Source: Nitrosomonas sp. Is79A3 | GTDB lineage: Bacteria > Pseudomonadota > Gammaproteobacteria > Burkholderiales > Nitrosomonadaceae | NCBI RefSeq assembly: GCF_000219585.1 | Contig: NC_015731.1 | Span: forward strand, 806,001-870,000 | DNA length: 64,000 nt | Reading direction: 5' to 3' | Part shown: in pieces, positions 43,856 to 53,508 of the stretch | How the letters are laid out: each line of letters begins with the position of its first letter | How positions within the stretch are numbered: position 1 is the stretch's first letter | Position numbers and translations under genes: made by a program | Notes under the pieces: model-generated | What the model saw: only the letters and a program-made list of their open reading frames with translations | Database searches by the model: none | Told to the model about the DNA's origin: nothing

Positions 43856-45017
43856 GCAGAAAACAAATTTAGTTGTGCCTAAGGTAGGGCTTGTCCTAAC
43901 CGGAGGCGGAGCGCGAGCTGCATATCAGGTGGGCGTACTGCGCGCCATTGCTGACTTATTGCCCGATAAGACACGCAATCCCTTTCCGATCATTTGCGGA
44001 ACTTCCGCGGGTGCCATCAATGCAGCCAGCATTGCAGTTGCAGCCAACAATTTCGCTGAAGGTGTTGAACAACTTGAAACGGTTTGGTCTAACTTTCATG
44101 TAAACCAGATCTATCGCTCAGATTTTATGGGCGTGATGCATAACACTTTACGCTGTCTGCTTTCCTTGGTATCGAGTGAATATGGTAAGCATAATGCGAT
44201 TTCTCTACTGGACAACGCACCCTTGGAAGCTTTATTGAAGAATCGCTTTCCGTTTCGTTCTATTCAGTATTCTATCCGTTCTGGTGCATTGCATGCGCTC
44301 GGACTTACTGCATGGGGTTACACATCAGGGCAATCGGTTACATTCTATCAGGCTGCAAAAGAAGTGATGCCGTGGAGGAGAGCGCAAAGATTAGGTGTTC
44401 CCGTTGAAATTGGGGTCGAACATTTGATGGCTTCTTCGTCGATACCGTTTATTTTTCCCGCTGTGAAATTGAATCGCGAGTACTTCGGCGACGGTTCAAT
44501 GCGTCAGATGGCGCCAATCAGTCCGGCGTTGCATCTGGGTGCTGACAAAGTACTGATTATTGGGGTACGCAAGGCTGTTACCGATGAGCCAAAACGTGTG
44601 AGTGCCTCGAGTTACCCGCCCTTTGCACAGATTGCCGGGCATGCGCTGAATAGTATTTTTGTCGATAGCCTGGATGTGGATCTAGAGCGTTTGTTGCGTA
44701 TTAATGAAACTCTTAAACTGATTCCCCCCGAGGCATTTAAAGAAAAAAATATATCCTTGCGTCCTATCGAAGCGATGATGATATCCCCTAGTCAGGGGAT
44801 CAATGAGATTGCGCAGAAATATACGCATACCTTACCGTGGATCATGCGTTATCTGTATCGTGCTATTGGTGCGATGGGGCCTAATGGATCAACTTTATTA
44901 AGTTACGTGTTATTTGAAGTACCTTTTTGTCGAGAGTTGATCGAATTGGGTTATAACGATACCTTGCAACAGAAAGACGAACTTTTGAGGTTCATAGGTG
45001 TGCAAGATAAGGTATAG
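43848..45017 (+). CDS. Patatin-like phospholipase
   Basis: A 389-residue lipid acyl hydrolase of the bacterial patatin family. The oxyanion loop GGGARAAYQVGV, the nucleophile motif GTSAGA and the catalytic dyad Asp in FGDGSMRQ are all present. A later conserved block (ADKVLIIGVRK) and a C-terminal region near LLSYVLFE follow. The GTG at 43848 is favoured because CAGAG lies about ten bases upstream; a TTG at 43839 is possible. No signal peptide, so it probably acts on the inner membrane face. Confidence 0.88.
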   Translation: MHEQKTNLVVPKVGLVLTGGGARAAYQVGVLRAIADLLPDKTRNPFPIICGTSAGAINAASIAVAANNFAEGVEQLETVWSNFHVNQIYRSDFMGVMHNTLRCLLSLVSSEYGKHNAISLLDNAPLEALLKNRFPFRSIQYSIRSGALHALGLTAWGYTSGQSVTFYQAAKEVMPWRRAQRLGVPVEIGVEHLMASSSIPFIFPAVKLNREYFGDGSMRQMAPISPALHLGADKVLIIGVRKAVTDEPKRVSASSYPPFAQIAGHALNSIFVDSLDVDLERLLRINETLKLIPPEAFKEKNISLRPIEAMMISPSQGINEIAQKYTHTLPWIMRYLYRAIGAMGPNGSTLLSYVLFEVPFCRELIELGYNDTLQQKDELLRFIGVQDKV

Positions 45018-45069
45018 AAAATACCGTGGTTACTTTTTTATTGAATTGAAATTCTGTCTGGGGAAATAA

Positions 45070-45789
45070 ATGGGTTTTGATAGTCCGCAATTCTGGATTG
45101 CAGTTATGCAAATCATTGCGATTGATATTGTGCTGGGTGGAGATAACGCCGTCGTGATTGCGCTTGCCTGTCGGCGCCTGCCTGAGAAACAACGCAAGCT
45201 TGGCATTTTCTGGGGTGTTTTGGGTGCCATTATTTTACGTGTGGTGCTGATCTTTTTTGCGTTGAGTCTGCTCGCTATCCCTTACTTAAAGATCATCGGT
45301 GCGGTTCTATTGATATGGATCGGTGTCAAGTTATTGCAACCGGAACCGGAAGGGGCGCACGAGATTGATGCCAGCACGACTTTGGTAGGTGCTATCAAAA
45401 CGGTTATTGTGGCGGATGCTGTGATGAGTCTTGATAATGTAATTGCTATTGCTGGGGCGGCTAAGGACGATATTGGTCTGGTGATTTTCGGCTTGGTGAT
45501 TAGTGTGCCCATCATTGTATGGGGCAGTCAATTGGTGATGAAAGTTATGGATCGTTATCCGATAACAATCGCAATTGGTGCCGGGTTGTTGGGATGGATT
45601 GCCGGTGATATGGCAGTCACTGATGTGGTTACCAAGGAATGGGTCAGTACCCAGGCGAAGTATTTGCAATGGATCACACCGGCCGCTGCTGCTGCATTGG
45701 TAATTGTGACGGGGAAAGTGCTGGCCGCCCGGAAACCAGTTAAACCCCAGCCATTGGAAGATTTGGCCGATGAAAAAATTCCCAAATAG
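45070..45789 (+). CDS. TerC family membrane protein (YjbE-like)
   Basis: A 239-residue membrane protein with seven or so helices and the two TerC half-motifs DIVLGGDNAVVIAL and DAVMSLDNVIAIAG, whose acidic residues are thought to bind metal. Relatives export Mn2+ or take part in tellurite resistance. The function here is inferred. Only 52 bases separate it from the patatin gene, so there is no space for a full yybP-ykoY riboswitch. The universal stress protein gene follows by 32 bases. Confidence 0.9.
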   Translation: MGFDSPQFWIAVMQIIAIDIVLGGDNAVVIALACRRLPEKQRKLGIFWGVLGAIILRVVLIFFALSLLAIPYLKIIGAVLLIWIGVKLLQPEPEGAHEIDASTTLVGAIKTVIVADAVMSLDNVIAIAGAAKDDIGLVIFGLVISVPIIVWGSQLVMKVMDRYPITIAIGAGLLGWIAGDMAVTDVVTKEWVSTQAKYLQWITPAAAAALVIVTGKVLAARKPVKPQPLEDLADEKIPK

Positions 45790-45821
45790 TAACTTCTGTA
45801 TGAAAAATTGAGAGATTGAAA

Positions 45822-46247
45822 ATGTTAAAAATCCTATTGCCCGTAGATGGTTCTGAGAACTCTAGCAAAACAGTGTCTGATTTCATTCAATTACTGGATT
45901 GGTACAAGGAGAAACCGGAAATTCACTTGTTGAATGTGCAATATCCGCTGGATGGAAATGTTTCATTGTTTATTAATCAGGCGGACATCAAACAATATCA
46001 TCAAGAAGAAGCCTTAAAAAGCCTGCAGAATCCCCGTGATTTGCTCGATCAAACTGGGATTGCTTACCAGTATCATATTATTGTTGGTGATCCCGCTGAA
46101 ATGATCGTACGTTTTGCTACAGAAAAACAATATGATCAGATCATTATGGGGCCGCGTGGAAAAGGGGGCATAAAAGGCTTGTTACTGGGATCCGTAACCA
46201 ACAAAGTGATGCAATTATCAAATATTCCCGTGCTATTGGTTAAATAA
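45822..46247 (+). CDS. Universal stress protein UspA family
   Basis: A 141-residue single-domain Usp. It begins LKILLPVDGSENS and ends with the ATP-binding motif G-2x-G-9x-G(S/T) visible as GPRGKGGIKGLLLGSVTNKV, then IPVLLVK. The ATG at 45822 follows GAGAG by seven bases; an in-frame TTG two codons upstream is less likely. It sits between TerC and a cyclic-nucleotide phosphodiesterase gene, all close on one strand. Confidence 0.9.
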   Translation: MLKILLPVDGSENSSKTVSDFIQLLDWYKEKPEIHLLNVQYPLDGNVSLFINQADIKQYHQEEALKSLQNPRDLLDQTGIAYQYHIIVGDPAEMIVRFATEKQYDQIIMGPRGKGGIKGLLLGSVTNKVMQLSNIPVLLVK

Positions 46248-46268
46248 TGTATTTCTGAGGCAAATCTA

Positions 46269-47033
46269 TTGAAGCTCAGGATTTTGGGGTGTAGCGGAGG
46301 AATTGGAAGCGGCGCGCAGACCACTGCTATGCTGCTGGATGATGATGTTTTGATTGATGCAGGAACGGGTATAGGAAGTCTGAGTATTGCGGAGATGGTC
46401 AAAATTGATCATATATTTGTCACTCATGCACACTTGGATCATGTGGCTTTTATTCCTTTTCTGGTCGATACCGTTGGTTCTATACGTACCAAACCCATAA
46501 CCATCCATGCGATACAAGCTACATTGGACATATTGCAGGAGCATTTGTTTAATTGGCAGCTTTGGCCGGATTTTACCAAAATTCCAGATAATAACTTCCC
46601 TTACATGCGCTACGAAGCCTTGCCACTCGACTATACCAGTGATCTTAACGGGCGGAAGATCACGCCGCTGCCAGCGAATCATGTAGTTCCATCTGTTGGT
46701 TATCAATTAGATTCTGGCAGAGCCAGTCTTGTATTTACCGGTGATACAACGACTAATGATGCGCTCTGGACAGCCGTTAATAAGATTGGAAACCTCAAGT
46801 ATTTAATCATTGAATCAGCCTTCAGCAATCAGAAAAGGGATATTGCGCTCAGGTCTAAACATCTGTGTCCCAGTTTGCTGGCGGAAGAACTGAAAAAATT
46901 TAAACAAACTGCAGAGATATTCATTACGCATTTGAAACCAAACGAAGCGGATGTAACCATGCGAGAAATACAGCAATGCATAGGAAAATATAGTCCGCGC
47001 CGGCTTGAGAACGATCAATTATTCGAATTCTAG
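46269..47033 (+). CDS. Class II 3',5'-cyclic nucleotide phosphodiesterase (MBL fold)
   Basis: A 254-residue metallo-beta-lactamase-fold enzyme. The metal motif THAHLDHVAF closely follows the class II PDE pattern HxHLDH. Later metal ligands are in ANHVVPSVGY and FTGDTTTN, and the ending FITHLKP fits. Class II PDEs cut cAMP or cGMP. The start is TTG, supported by TGAGG eight bases upstream and by the expected MKLRILGCSGG opening. The next gene, 21 bases on, encodes a GAF-bearing ATPase. Confidence 0.85.
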   Translation: MKLRILGCSGGIGSGAQTTAMLLDDDVLIDAGTGIGSLSIAEMVKIDHIFVTHAHLDHVAFIPFLVDTVGSIRTKPITIHAIQATLDILQEHLFNWQLWPDFTKIPDNNFPYMRYEALPLDYTSDLNGRKITPLPANHVVPSVGYQLDSGRASLVFTGDTTTNDALWTAVNKIGNLKYLIIESAFSNQKRDIALRSKHLCPSLLAEELKKFKQTAEIFITHLKPNEADVTMREIQQCIGKYSPRRLENDQLFEF

Positions 47034-47054
47034 GAAGTCTGGAGAACCGAAACC

Positions 47055-49439
47055 ATGAATACAACGGCAACGACACAGCTAAAACAGAAGAATGCTACTG
47101 ATATCAGTAACGGATTGAATTTCCCTAAAAATCTGCAAACGGTTATCAACAAAATTTACGCCGCCAATGATCTCGACGAAATCATGCTGGAAGTCAGTAA
47201 AGATATCTGTGCATTGTTCAATGCGGATCGATTGACTATCTATGTATTGAGTGAAGACAAGTCGTTTTTTATTTCCCGGGTTAAAACAGGATTTGATTCT
47301 TTCCAGGATTTGAAATTGCCGGTAGCAGAAAACAGTATTGTGGGCCACGCAGGTTTGCAAAAGAAAGTCATCAATATTGAGGATGTTTACAATAAAAGTG
47401 AGTTAAAAAAAATCAATCCACTGCTCACTTTCTCGCATGAAATCGATAAGCGCACCGGTTATCGAACCAAGCAGATGTTAGTGGCACCGGTCTTGAATGC
47501 AGATAGCCAAGAACTCTTAGGTGCGGTTCAGGCCATTAATAACAGGAACAATCAGCCATTCCCAGCAGCAATTGCTGTTGAGGGCATGATTGAAATCTGC
47601 CGGACTCTTGCGATTGCATTTAAGCAACGCCAAAAGCCCGCTCAGTTAATTAAATCAAAATATGATCACTTGATATTCGACGGGGTGGTTTCTGCCGCCG
47701 AGTTTGAGTTGGCGACGGACTCGGCACGAAAAAAAGGATGCGACCTGGAAGATGTGCTGCTCGACGAGTTTCAGATTGGTTTGCCGCTCATAGGAAAAGC
47801 GCTTTCTGCATTTTTTGAAGTCCGGTACGAGCCTTTTAGGACGGATCGGCTAAGACCGATGGAGCTACTTAAAAATTTAAAAAAGGATTATGTTGAGAGT
47901 AATTCCTTGCTGCCGATTGATGAAATTAAAGAGGGGTTGATAGTTTTAACATTGGATCCTGAACGGATTAAGTCGCAGCGCATTGCTAATACGATTTTTC
48001 CCAAACACAAAATTATCTATGCGGTTACCACCAAGCGTGAGTTTGCTGCAACGGTTGAACAGTTCTACGGCGGCAACCAGGATGAAATTGGTACGGGTGA
48101 TATTAATGAAATGCTGTTTAATCTTGGGGATGAGAATGCTGAAGAAGGGCTCAACGAAATAGAGGAGTCTTCAGCAGCTTCCGACAATGAACTGGTCAAA
48201 CTTGTCAATAAAATCATTATCGATGCCTATAAAATGGGGGTATCGGATATTCATGTCGAACCCTACTCAGGAAAAGAGAAAACCAAAATACGCTTTCGTA
48301 AGGATGGCTCATTAATGCCTTATATCGAGGTTCCGGCCAGTTTTCGGAATCCGCTGGTAACGCGCATTAAGATCATGTGTGATATGGATATTTCTGAGAA
48401 GCGCAGGCCGCAGGATGGCAAGATTAAATTCAGAAAATTTGCGCCATTGGATATTGAATTACGCGTTGCGACCATTCCTTCGGCGGGTGGGCTGGAAGAC
48501 GTCGTCATGCGTATACTTGCAACTGGTGAGCCGATCCCGCTGGATAAGATGGGGTTTACTGCGCAAAATCTGGATGAGCTGAAAAAAATAATCAGTAAAC
48601 CTTATGGATTATTCTTTGTGTGTGGCCCAACCGGTTCGGGTAAAACAACTACGTTACATTCTATTCTAAAGTATCTCAATCGCACAGAAACCAAAATCTG
48701 GACGGCGGAGGATCCGGTTGAGATCACGCAAAAGGGATTGCGGCAGGTCCAAATCAATGTTAAAGCAGGCCTAACATTTCCGGTTATCATGCGGTCTTTC
48801 CTGCGAGCAGATCCGGATATCATTATGGTCGGAGAAATGCGCGACAAAGAAACTACCAGTATCGGTATTGAAGCATCGTTAACGGGACATTTGGTTTTTG
48901 CTACATTGCATACTAACAGTGCACCGGAATCGGTGATTCGCTTGCTGGATATGGGGATGGATCCTTTTAACTTTGCCGATGCTTTGCTGGGAATTCTGGC
49001 GCAACGGCTGGCGAAGCGTCTGTGTAAATGTAAACAACCGTATGCGGCCAGCGAACATGAAATCAAGTCATTATTAACAGAATATTGTGATGAATTGAAT
49101 CATATTGACCGGTTTAAAGCGAGCCCGGAAGCAGCTTATCAAGAAATTCATGATCAATGGGTCAAGCAATACGGTAATGACGAGGGGCAGATTACATTGT
49201 GTAAACCAGTCGGTTGTGATGACTGTGCAGGTACCGGTTTTTCCGGCCGGGTAGGACTGCATGAACTGATGACTGCCAGTGATGCCTTGAAAAAGAATAT
49301 CCAGGAGCATGCCCGCGTGGCGGAAATGCTGGTTACAGCGTTGGGCGACGGGATGCGAACCCTGAAGCAGGATGGGATCGAGAAGGTGTTGCAAGGGGTT
49401 ACCGATATTCACCAGGTGCGGGTAGTGTGTATCAAGTAA
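47055..49439 (+). CDS. GAF domain-containing GspE/PilB-type ATPase
   Basis: A 794-residue secretion/pilus assembly ATPase. It has an N-terminal GAF domain (about 25-195), then a GspE N-terminal domain (about 205-340), and the hexameric ATPase core with Walker A GPTGSGKT, Asp box EDPVE, Walker B DPDIIMVGEMRD and His box LVFATLHTN. A tetracysteine zinc site (CKC near residue 657, and CDDC) completes it. Ordinary PilB lacks the GAF domain. The position after a cyclic nucleotide phosphodiesterase suggests ligand control. No pilC or pilD gene adjoins, but a pilin gene lies 400 bases downstream on the other strand. Confidence 0.9.
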   Translation: MNTTATTQLKQKNATDISNGLNFPKNLQTVINKIYAANDLDEIMLEVSKDICALFNADRLTIYVLSEDKSFFISRVKTGFDSFQDLKLPVAENSIVGHAGLQKKVINIEDVYNKSELKKINPLLTFSHEIDKRTGYRTKQMLVAPVLNADSQELLGAVQAINNRNNQPFPAAIAVEGMIEICRTLAIAFKQRQKPAQLIKSKYDHLIFDGVVSAAEFELATDSARKKGCDLEDVLLDEFQIGLPLIGKALSAFFEVRYEPFRTDRLRPMELLKNLKKDYVESNSLLPIDEIKEGLIVLTLDPERIKSQRIANTIFPKHKIIYAVTTKREFAATVEQFYGGNQDEIGTGDINEMLFNLGDENAEEGLNEIEESSAASDNELVKLVNKIIIDAYKMGVSDIHVEPYSGKEKTKIRFRKDGSLMPYIEVPASFRNPLVTRIKIMCDMDISEKRRPQDGKIKFRKFAPLDIELRVATIPSAGGLEDVVMRILATGEPIPLDKMGFTAQNLDELKKIISKPYGLFFVCGPTGSGKTTTLHSILKYLNRTETKIWTAEDPVEITQKGLRQVQINVKAGLTFPVIMRSFLRADPDIIMVGEMRDKETTSIGIEASLTGHLVFATLHTNSAPESVIRLLDMGMDPFNFADALLGILAQRLAKRLCKCKQPYAASEHEIKSLLTEYCDELNHIDRFKASPEAAYQEIHDQWVKQYGNDEGQITLCKPVGCDDCAGTGFSGRVGLHELMTASDALKKNIQEHARVAEMLVTALGDGMRTLKQDGIEKVLQGVTDIHQVRVVCIK

Positions 49440-49448
49440 TTGATTCTG

Positions 49449-49465
49449 TTGGAGTATGACTCCAA
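49449..49465 (+). terminator. Stem-loop after the GspE-type gene
   Basis: A perfect 7-bp stem TTGGAGT / ACTCCAA with loop atg, nine bases after the stop, followed by AATGTTCTGTT. A second hairpin AAAGTGAC / GTCACTTT lies at 49488-49510. One of them may end the transcript. The rest of 49440-49781 shows no gene. Confidence 0.5.
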
Positions 49466-49781
49466 AATGTTCTGTTGTGGTGTGTGAAAAGTGACGAAAA
49501 TTGTCACTTTCTGACGTAATGAGTCATATGTGCAGCACATAACATCTTCGTCGAGATCTTCCTGATGTACCCCATATCCTTTCCCAATCAGGCGTCAGTT
49601 CCAATTAAGAGAATTTGGAATAACCAATGTGTATTATTCCAATAGGAATGAGCGATCTTTGTTAATCAACAGTATTGATTTCTACTGAACTTGAGATGAT
49701 GAATAACCAGAGATTGCTGGGAAGGGATGTTTGGTTTGTTGGATTTTGAGAAACGCTCGATGTTCGGAACCAGATGTGGAA

Positions 49782-49812
49782 AAGGCGCAATGCCCTTTGG
49801 GTATTGCGCCTT
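49782..49812 (-). terminator. Intrinsic terminator of the pilin gene
   Basis: On the minus strand AAGGCGCAATACC pairs with GGCATTGCGCCTT (one mismatch), followed by TTCC. It starts 27 bases past the pilin stop and is GC-rich at its base. Confidence 0.75.
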
Positions 49813-49839
49813 AAGTGTTGTTGCGCTTGGCTAGCTAGA

Positions 49840-50274
49840 TTAACAGAGTCCCTGAGCTACACAAGTACCTGGATTAGCAGTTTTACTCCATTGGATGGGG
49901 ACACCTGGGCCAGTGGTAGTTCCTCTAAGTATATATGTCTGACCTGTAAGGCCGTTTGCAGTCGCTGCAGTCATTAAGATCTCGGCTTGTGTTGCAGTAT
50001 TAGCTTGAATAACACCGGATAATATGTTTCCAGTTGCACCAATGGCACCAGGTACACCGTTGTTGTTGGCAGTACAGTTAGTTAGAACACCTAAGTCCTG
50101 GAAGCATAGTTCTATGCCGAGTTTAAGTGGTGCTGCCCCTGCTACGACTTCGCTGAATCGGGCTTTTAAAGTATAGGTTTGATAAGCAGGCACTGCAACT
50201 GCAGCCAGAATACCAATAATAGCGACAACGATCATTAATTCGATGAGTGTAAAACCTTTTTGTGCTTGTTGCAT
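49840..50274 (-). CDS. pilA: Type IV major pilin
   Basis: A 144-residue prepilin. A short basic leader ends QKG, followed by [20 protein letters not shown] with Glu at +5, the class IVa prepilin peptidase site and helix. The globular part has Cys pairs ([11 protein letters not shown] and CVAQGLC) that give the usual disulfides. Length and composition (Thr/Ala/Gly-rich) fit PilA/PilE. It has GGAG upstream, a sigma-54-type promoter and a terminator, so it is a single-gene unit, as is normal for pilA. Confidence 0.95.
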   Translation of the reverse strand: MQQAQKGFTLIELMIVVAIIGILAAVAVPAYQTYTLKARFSEVVAGAAPLKLGIELCFQDLGVLTNCTANNNGVPGAIGATGNILSGVIQANTATQAEILMTAATANGLTGQTYILRGTTTGPGVPIQWSKTANPGTCVAQGLC

Positions 50275-50329
50275 TTGTTATTCTCCTTTAGGTTGAGTAG
50301 GACACACCGAGTGTGTGTGGATTAAGATA

Positions 50330-50345
50330 AGCAGGAATCGTGCCA
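50330..50345 (-). promoter_or_regulatory. Sigma-54 promoter of pilA
   Basis: On the minus strand TGGCACGATTCCTGCT matches the -24/-12 consensus TGGCACG-N4-TTGCW with a single mismatch, with correct GG to GC spacing. It lies 56 bases before the pilin ATG. A small inverted repeat ACACAC / GTGTGT lies between. pilA genes are commonly RpoN/PilR-controlled. Confidence 0.75.
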
Positions 50346-50478
50346 GAATTATTATCGCAAGAAAATTATAATGTAACGCACGGCCATTCATCAAACGGAT
50401 TGCGGCCTTCAATTATATTTTGAGTATCAAGTCGCATTTAAGTTTCGTTTTTATTGTACCTACCTGACACAGCTCGCA

Positions 50479-53268
50479 TCAATCCCCAAATACTTTTTCC
50501 CATAACGCCAGTACAGCCATACGATCATCTTTTAAATGACTGCCTTCCACGCGGGTAAATTTCTGCGCTTGTCCATCGATGGGTGCACCTCCTGTCATAT
50601 CTGCATCGCCATTTAATCGCTGGCGGTGCTGGATGCGCCGGAATTCCCGGTAAGCGGAGCGTACTTGCTCGGCTGTATCCATAGGGATAAGTCCCAGTTC
50701 ACCAGCCAGTTTCAAGAGTGCGATATTGCCGATATTGCCGGTTAATTGAGGATATTGGCTGGAATATCCCAGCACCAGGTATTGCACAATGAATTCGACA
50801 TCGATAATACCGCCACGATCGTGCTTGATGTCAAAAAGTGTTGTTGGGTTGGGGTGAACATCCAGCATCTTTTCGCGCATTTTTAAAATATCTTGCTTAA
50901 GTTCAATTGGATTGCGCGGTTTGCACAGAATTTCTTTGCGTGTGTTTTCGAATGCATCTGCTACTAACCGATCACCCGCCACAAAGCGCGCTCGAGTTAA
51001 TGCCTGATGTTCCCATACCCAAGCTTGTTCGCGCTGGTATTGCGCAAAAGCTTCCATCGAACTGACCAGTAAGCCGGTGGCGCCGTTGGGACGCAGGCGT
51101 AAATCTGTCTCATACAGCAAGCCCGCCGATGTGTGACGAGTGAGCCAGGCATTGATACTTTGCCCGAGCTTGGTATAAATCTCCGCAGCATCAGGATGGT
51201 CATCTTCGTAAAGAAAAATCAAATCGAGATCAGAAGCATATCCGAGTTCTTTTCCTCCCAGCTTGCCATAGCCGATAATGGCAAAAATAGGCTTTTCGTG
51301 ATGGCGTTTTTTTAAATTCGACCAGGCCAGATTGAGTACTGTGTCCAGAATCAGATCAGCCAATGCGGTCAGGTGATCACTGAGTGTTTCAAGCAGCAAT
51401 GAGCCCTCCAGGTCGGTAACCAATAACCGGAATACCTGAGCATGCTGGAAGTGCCGCAGAACATCCATTTGCCATTCGGCAACATCATTTTTGGGATTGT
51501 TGACATGATTTAACTGATAGATGAGTTCGTTGTGCAGTGCACTCCAGTCGGGGACGGGGTGCGGTGCATCATGGCGCAATAATTCATCCAGTAAAATAGG
51601 GTGCCGCCCCAGATAGTCGCTTGCCCATTGGCTAATGCTAACGAGTTCCGCTATGCGTTGCAGCGTATGGGGATGTTCCAGTAAAAGCGCCAGATAGGAT
51701 GTTTGCGGACTAATCTTTTCCAGTAATTGCAGCATGCGCTCTAGAGTAGTTTCAACCGGTGGAAGCTCGGCTATCGCTTCAATCATCATTGGAACCAGGG
51801 TGTTGATTTGTTGTTGACTGGACTCAGGTAGTTGATGATAAAAAGTGCCTTGATAGAATAGCCGTAACCGTTCTGAAATTTTTACAGGTTCAGTGAACCC
51901 CATGGTACTAAGTTGTGACGCGGCGGCTTCAGTTTGGGAGACATCCTGTGTTTCAGCTTGCCATAGATAAGCCAGCATCTCGTGAGTGGCTGATTTTCTG
52001 GGAGTAGCAAAAATCAACTCAAAATGCCGCGTCACATTCTTGCGATGAATATCCAGCTGTTGCATAAAACTGACATAATCGGGAAATCCCATGGCGGTTG
52101 CTATGAGGTTCTCATCGGCTGGATTTAAGGGTAACGTCTGCGTCTGCTGATCATCCAGATACTGAAGTCGATGTTCCAGTTTACGCAAAAAGTGATAAGC
52201 ATCAGTGAGTTCTGCGACAGCTTGTTGCGGAAGTTGTTGCTTTTTCTGCAAGCGTTGTAAAACACTTAATGTAGGCCGAATGCACAAATCAACATCGCGT
52301 CCCCCCCGGATCAATTGAAAAACCTGCGTAATAAATTCTATTTCACGAATGCCGCCAGGACCCAGTTTGATGTTATCGTGCATTTCACGGCGTTCGACTT
52401 CCTTGCGCAATTGAGCATGTAAACGGCGCATCGATTCGTAAGCGCCGAAATCCAGATACTTGCGAAACACAAACGGTCTTACAATTTTTTCCATGAGGGT
52501 CGATTCGGCTTCGGTATCCGCGAGTCCTGCAATTACCCGGCCTTTGATCCAAGCATAACGTTCCCATTCCCGCCCTTGCTTGAGGAAATACTCTTCCAGC
52601 ATTGGAAAGCTGATCGCCAGAGGACTGTTTTCTCCATGCGGACGCAAACGCATATCAACCCGGAAAACATAACCATCTACCGTATAGTCATTGAGACTGG
52701 CGATTAGCTTGCGTCCGAGCCGGGCGAAAAATTCGTGGTTTGAAATGGATTTTGCGCCGTTTGTTTCACCATCTTCCGGGTAAACGAAGATCAAATCGAC
52801 ATCGGAGGATACATTGAGTTCGCCGCCACCCAGCTTACCCATAGCCACAATCAGCATATGCTGAGTGGCATTGCTTTGTTCTCCTATGGGTAATCCAAAG
52901 CGATCGGATTGCGTTAACCAGTTTTCATGGTGTTTAAGTGCAAAATTGATGGTGACTTCGGCGAGCTCAGTCATGCTTAGCATTACTTCGGATAAATCGG
53001 CTTGACTACCGAGGTCGCGGATGGCTAATCGAAGCATGACTTGCTTGCGTAAATCGCGTAGTACGCTATGTAAGATCTCTTCATTGCTGATATGTGCGGA
53101 TTGAGAATCCAGGAATGCCAGCATTTCATCTCTTTTGAAAGGAGACTGAAGGGCTTTTAGCAGGGTAATTTTTCGTGCGGGTTCGCTGTCAATTATGCGC
53201 TGTACATATCGACTAAAAGACAGTGTGGCGGCGAGCATTGCATCCGGTGAATTCTTGGCAGTGTGCAT
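50479..53268 (-). CDS. glnE: Bifunctional glutamine synthetase adenylyltransferase/deadenylylase
   Basis: A 929-residue enzyme that adds and removes AMP on glutamine synthetase. Both nucleotidyltransferase halves are seen: the N-terminal GKLGGGELNVSSDVDLIFVY (deadenylylase) and the C-terminal GKLGGKELGYASDLDLIFLY (adenylylase), each followed by its PII-uridylyl-transferase-like region (DMRLRPHGENSPLA and DLRLRPNGATGLL). Full length for the family. It is divergent from the nitrilase gene with 240 bases between. Confidence 0.96.
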   Translation of the reverse strand: MHTAKNSPDAMLAATLSFSRYVQRIIDSEPARKITLLKALQSPFKRDEMLAFLDSQSAHISNEEILHSVLRDLRKQVMLRLAIRDLGSQADLSEVMLSMTELAEVTINFALKHHENWLTQSDRFGLPIGEQSNATQHMLIVAMGKLGGGELNVSSDVDLIFVYPEDGETNGAKSISNHEFFARLGRKLIASLNDYTVDGYVFRVDMRLRPHGENSPLAISFPMLEEYFLKQGREWERYAWIKGRVIAGLADTEAESTLMEKIVRPFVFRKYLDFGAYESMRRLHAQLRKEVERREMHDNIKLGPGGIREIEFITQVFQLIRGGRDVDLCIRPTLSVLQRLQKKQQLPQQAVAELTDAYHFLRKLEHRLQYLDDQQTQTLPLNPADENLIATAMGFPDYVSFMQQLDIHRKNVTRHFELIFATPRKSATHEMLAYLWQAETQDVSQTEAAASQLSTMGFTEPVKISERLRLFYQGTFYHQLPESSQQQINTLVPMMIEAIAELPPVETTLERMLQLLEKISPQTSYLALLLEHPHTLQRIAELVSISQWASDYLGRHPILLDELLRHDAPHPVPDWSALHNELIYQLNHVNNPKNDVAEWQMDVLRHFQHAQVFRLLVTDLEGSLLLETLSDHLTALADLILDTVLNLAWSNLKKRHHEKPIFAIIGYGKLGGKELGYASDLDLIFLYEDDHPDAAEIYTKLGQSINAWLTRHTSAGLLYETDLRLRPNGATGLLVSSMEAFAQYQREQAWVWEHQALTRARFVAGDRLVADAFENTRKEILCKPRNPIELKQDILKMREKMLDVHPNPTTLFDIKHDRGGIIDVEFIVQYLVLGYSSQYPQLTGNIGNIALLKLAGELGLIPMDTAEQVRSAYREFRRIQHRQRLNGDADMTGGAPIDGQAQKFTRVEGSHLKDDRMAVLALWEKVFGD

Positions 53269-53508
53269 TATATTAGGCGATTAATTTTATAGAATAACAA
53301 AGCGCTTATGTTTGCTTATATCAGATAAAGCATAAATCAAATTAGAACGTTGTCAGAGTAAATGCTAGAATCCAACTTAGCGGAGCGCGAATCCTTGATT
53401 TTATATGGAATAATCAAGAAAAGCGCTTGATAATAACGGGAATTCATAAAGATTTCAGTTAAGAATCAGTTTAATTCTTGAAATCCTGAAAATTAGAGCG
53501 GCCTAAAA

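Noticed and set aside
45018-45069. Possible yybP-ykoY manganese riboswitch before the TerC gene
   Set aside because: Only 52 bases are available and no suitable paired structure is visible.
53269-53508. Inverted CTTGATT / AATCAAG in the glnE-nitrilase gap
   Set aside because: Short and AT-rich, with nothing to distinguish it from chance.
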